From NCBI GenBank assembly GCA_009380105.1, contig WHSM01000005.1, positions 1 to 37,244 of the forward strand: DNA of 37,244 nt, read 5' to 3'. This DNA is from Micromonosporaceae bacterium. GTDB taxonomy: Bacteria; Actinomycetota; Actinomycetes; Mycobacteriales; Micromonosporaceae. The position numbers were made by a program, and so were the translations under genes. The notes under the pieces are model-generated. The model was given only the letters and a program-made list of their open reading frames with translations. It did no database searches and had not been told where the DNA came from. Shown here in pieces: positions 35,901-37,244 of this stretch; the stretch's first letter is position 1; every line of letters begins with the position of its first letter.

Positions 35901-37244
35901 GTCCACGGTCCCTCCCGCGGCCCAGATGCCGCCGGCGCCCAGCAGCGCGGTCTCGGCGTCGTCGGCCTTCTGGTCGGGGGCCGGCAGCATGGTGACGGCG
36001 GCGGGTCTGGTCTCCGGCTTCGCGGCCCGCTTGGTGTGCGCCGCCACGAGCGAGGTCAGGGTGCGTCCCGGCCCGACCTCGGCCAGCACGTGCCCGGCGT
36101 CCACCAGTGTGGAGAGCAGGTCCGAGAACCGCACGCAGGACCGCAGGTGCCGCACCCAGTAGTCGGGGTCGACCGCCTGCTCCTCGGTGATGTTCCCACC
36201 GGTGAGGTTGGACAGGAACGGGATCCGCGGCGGGCTCAGCTCCACCGCGGCCACCCGGCTGCGGAACGCGTCCAGGATCGGGTCCATCATGCGCGAGTGG
36301 AACGCGTGGGAGGTGTGCAGCGGGCGGTACAGGAAGCCCCGGGCCCGCAGCTCCTCCTGCAGCTCGCGCACCGCCTCGTCGGCTCCCGACACGGTGCACA
36401 CGCCCGGCGCGTTGACCGCGGCGACATCGAGCTCCGGCGGCAACAGCTGCAGCAGGTGCTCCTCGGGCAGCATCACCGCGATCATCGATCCCCCGGGCAG
36501 CTCCTGCATCAGGGCGCCGCGGTCGGCGACCAGGCGGAGCGCGTCCTCCGGCCGCATCACGCCCGACACGCACGCCGCCACGTACTCGCCGACGCTGTGA
36601 CCGGCCAGCACCCCGGGCTCGACCCCCCACTCGCGGAGCAGCTCGACCAGGGCGTATTCGACGGCGAACAGCGCCGGCTGCGCGGCGGCCGTCTGGCTGA
36701 GCCGCTCGGCGGCCGCGTCGTCGGCGCGTTCGGGATACAGCAACCCGCGCACGTCCAGATTGTGGGACTCCGCCAGGATCTTGGCGGCCCAGTCGATCCC
36801 GTCCCGGAAGGCCGGCTCGCTCTGGTACAGGCCACGGCCCATGCCGACGTGCTGCGCGCCCTGTCCGGGGAACAGGAAGCCGACCTGGCGGTGCGCGCCG
36901 GAGGGCACCGTCACTGCCGGCGGCCGCCCGCTCTCGCCGCCCAGCACCTCGACCAGGTGGTCCCGGTCGCGGGCGAGCGCCACCCGCCGCACCGGCAGCG
37001 CCGGACGTCCGACGTTCAGCGTGTACGCGATGTCGGCGAGCTCCTGGTCCGCGTCCGCCACGTGCTGCGCGAGCTCAGTGCTCGCGGTCTCCAGCGCGGT
37101 CGGGGTCTTCGCGGACAGCGTGATGAGCTGGCTCGGGCGGCGCGGCGGCTCCGGGGCGGGCCGCGGCGGCGCCTGCTCGATGATCATGTGAGAGTTGGTG
37201 CCGCCGACGCCGTACGAACTGACCGCCGCACGCTGTGGGGCCCC
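32967..37244 (-). CDS. Modular type I polyketide synthase, KS(end)-AT-KR-DH-ACP, 5' truncated
   Basis: The frame runs off the right edge; the first visible residues, AVSSYGVGGTNSH, are the C-terminal KS motif with its active-site histidine. Numbering from the Met at 37187: AT 103-400 with GHSVGE (Ser198) and HAFH at 294-297, both malonyl-CoA-type; KR-like structural region 480-700; catalytic KR from 710 with TGGLGGLG and Tyr878; DH 945-1205 with HKLNGTPTIP (His966) and HPALLDTA (Asp1132); a KR-like tail 1240-1285; ACP with LGGDSL (Ser1344); and a C-terminal helix SSLSEEEAAQELNRL as a docking tail. It adds and reduces a malonyl unit to an enoyl chain and passes it to NRPS C1. No ER is seen. 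Confidence 0.95.
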   Translation of the reverse strand, partial: GAPQRAAVSSYGVGGTNSHMIIEQAPPRPAPEPPRRPSQLITLSAKTPTALETASTELAQHVADADQELADIAYTLNVGRPALPVRRVALARDRDHLVEVLGGESGRPPAVTVPSGAHRQVGFLFPGQGAQHVGMGRGLYQSEPAFRDGIDWAAKILAESHNLDVRGLLYPERADDAAAERLSQTAAAQPALFAVEYALVELLREWGVEPGVLAGHSVGEYVAACVSGVMRPEDALRLVADRGALMQELPGGSMIAVMLPEEHLLQLLPPELDVAAVNAPGVCTVSGADEAVRELQEELRARGFLYRPLHTSHAFHSRMMDPILDAFRSRVAAVELSPPRIPFLSNLTGGNITEEQAVDPDYWVRHLRSCVRFSDLLSTLVDAGHVLAEVGPGRTLTSLVAAHTKRAAKPETRPAAVTMLPAPDQKADDAETALLGAGGIWAAGGTVDWKRFWGAQGRSRAPLPGYPYERERFWVEPSPQQGGDAAPEDSGPYYLPLWRESAAPTAEDSAATADDARWVVFAHPGDGCLADLARRLRGAGAQVVVAEPGEAYAADGDLHSLRIGEVEDYARLFQRVAETGPGRVRLVHGWTVGAGPSDMDEVARSRHWLAHGFYSCLTALQVAARVFRGTPVELCVVSTDMQEVTGEGRVDPPKAAVLGLVTTAPREFENLTCHSVDMSLPAESSVLGEQLFAELTAGDHEGQIAYRSWKRWTWSFTGTQPQAPDGVPGLLKARGTYLLTGGLGGLGLVLARQLAEEVNARLVLIGRSGLPGRAEWPALLERGPKGDPTVRRIREVMAVEAAGGEVLVCAGDVADEARMTQIRSEAEAAFGPVDGVFHLAGVAGGGMLETRSREAAEAVLSPKVTGTYVVDKVFQPELFVLYSSIASVTGYFGLGDYNGANAVLDAFAQSRRGSGRHVVSINWPLWTDAGMGTESNAPGILGDLAQNRVTTPVAHPLLVGRHQGDEDAASFEIEMSHDSWVLAEHKLNGTPTIPGTGVVELVRAAYQEVTGEPNAELRDLRLARPLVADSRVGARVELRRRDDGGFDVSVVASAPGAAPQEYARAQVHPLDGDPAGTHDLDACRRACAAEVPMAPPSATAEMPDALITFGRRWDNVASLHSGDGQDLASLSLPEEHVSETADYVLHPALLDTAVGLVQGHRLGGTYLPIGYEKIAVRAPLPARCHSILRYRDDGKGELTRADVTIVDERGVELVAVEGFTMMRVDPKTGTVAAASQAPAATGMAGAGTEMLWPDEAEGAMSNAEGAETLRLVLGSRARPQLLCAPGGLAEKLRQAARVTRGALMEQLSSGAQAGGRSGARNLATPYVEPEPGIERVIAGLWQDGLGVDKVGAEDDFVDLGGDSLVGVQLGDLMNRHFKVEVTIAQLLEARTVRNLAAMVKEAVLQRVSSLSEEEAAQELNRLTKG
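33573..34355 (-). other. DH domain placed between KR core and KR C-terminal segment
   Basis: The HxxxGxxxxP motif and the HPALLDTA aspartate are present, so the dehydratase looks active. It comes after the KR catalytic core (35060-34383), the reverse of the normal DH-KR order. After it comes a segment (33470-33333) of the form EGAETLRLVL...PQLLCAPGGLAEKL, which in ordinary modules directly follows the KR core. The DH therefore appears nested inside the KR. Confidence 0.6.

Noticed and set aside
32967-37244. Enediyne or fatty-acid-type iterative PKS, suggested by KR-DH order
   Set aside because: The ACP is at the C-terminus rather than between AT and KR, no phosphopantetheinyl transferase domain follows, and the protein is coupled to an NRPS.

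Overview
The window is GC-rich actinomycete chromosome. Coding strands use G/C-rich third positions, GTG starts are common, and the core gene set is actinobacterial. The core order, read along the minus strand, is ftsY, then amt-glnK-glnD, then ffh. From memory this matches the ftsY-amtB-glnK-glnD-ffh order of Streptomyces coelicolor. Secreted proteases, amidohydrolases, a kinase-like gene and small unknown genes are interspersed. A Micromonosporaceae or Streptosporangiaceae-like host fits, but the sequence alone does not settle the genus.

Layout: 1-907 holds a polysaccharide/teichoic-acid type ABC exporter (ATPase fragment plus permease). 1225-2301 is a metal-dependent amidohydrolase. 2501-6079 is a large secreted subtilisin-family protease with a C-terminal malectin-like domain. 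6128-7699 is ffh. 8025-11117 is a secreted M14 zinc carboxypeptidase. 11200-12560 is a coupled pair, a COG2159-type amidohydrolase and an unknown 158-residue protein. A perfect 23-bp hairpin at 12600-12649 separates it from the convergent nitrogen operon amt-glnK-glnD (12637-16746), which has a good GlnR-type box upstream. 16929-17327 holds two small unknown genes. 17385-19366 holds a phosphotransferase and ftsY.

From 19671 to the right edge lies part of a hybrid polyketide/nonribosomal peptide cluster, all on the minus strand and tightly coupled: a PKS module (end of KS, then AT, KR, DH, ACP), a luciferase-like monooxygenase, and a four-module NRPS (C-A-T, C-A-T, C-A-T, C-T-TE). The predicted logic is that a malonyl-extended, reduced and dehydrated acyl chain passes to the NRPS. 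It is then extended by an unknown residue (perhaps Gln-like), a second unknown residue, serine, and a last unit whose carrier has no cognate adenylation domain. A thioesterase with a cysteine nucleophile (GWCGG) then releases it. The NRPS reading frame is broken once, at a run of five G on the coding strand inside the last condensation domain.

The most unusual features are four. The first is the cysteine thioesterase behind an A-less terminal module. The second is a DH domain apparently nested inside a KR domain. The third is an orphan, 3'-truncated cobalamin riboswitch core in the gap between ftsY and the NRPS, pointing antisense into the NRPS. The fourth is what this implies: the cluster replaced whatever gene the riboswitch once controlled, next to a core cell-targeting gene.
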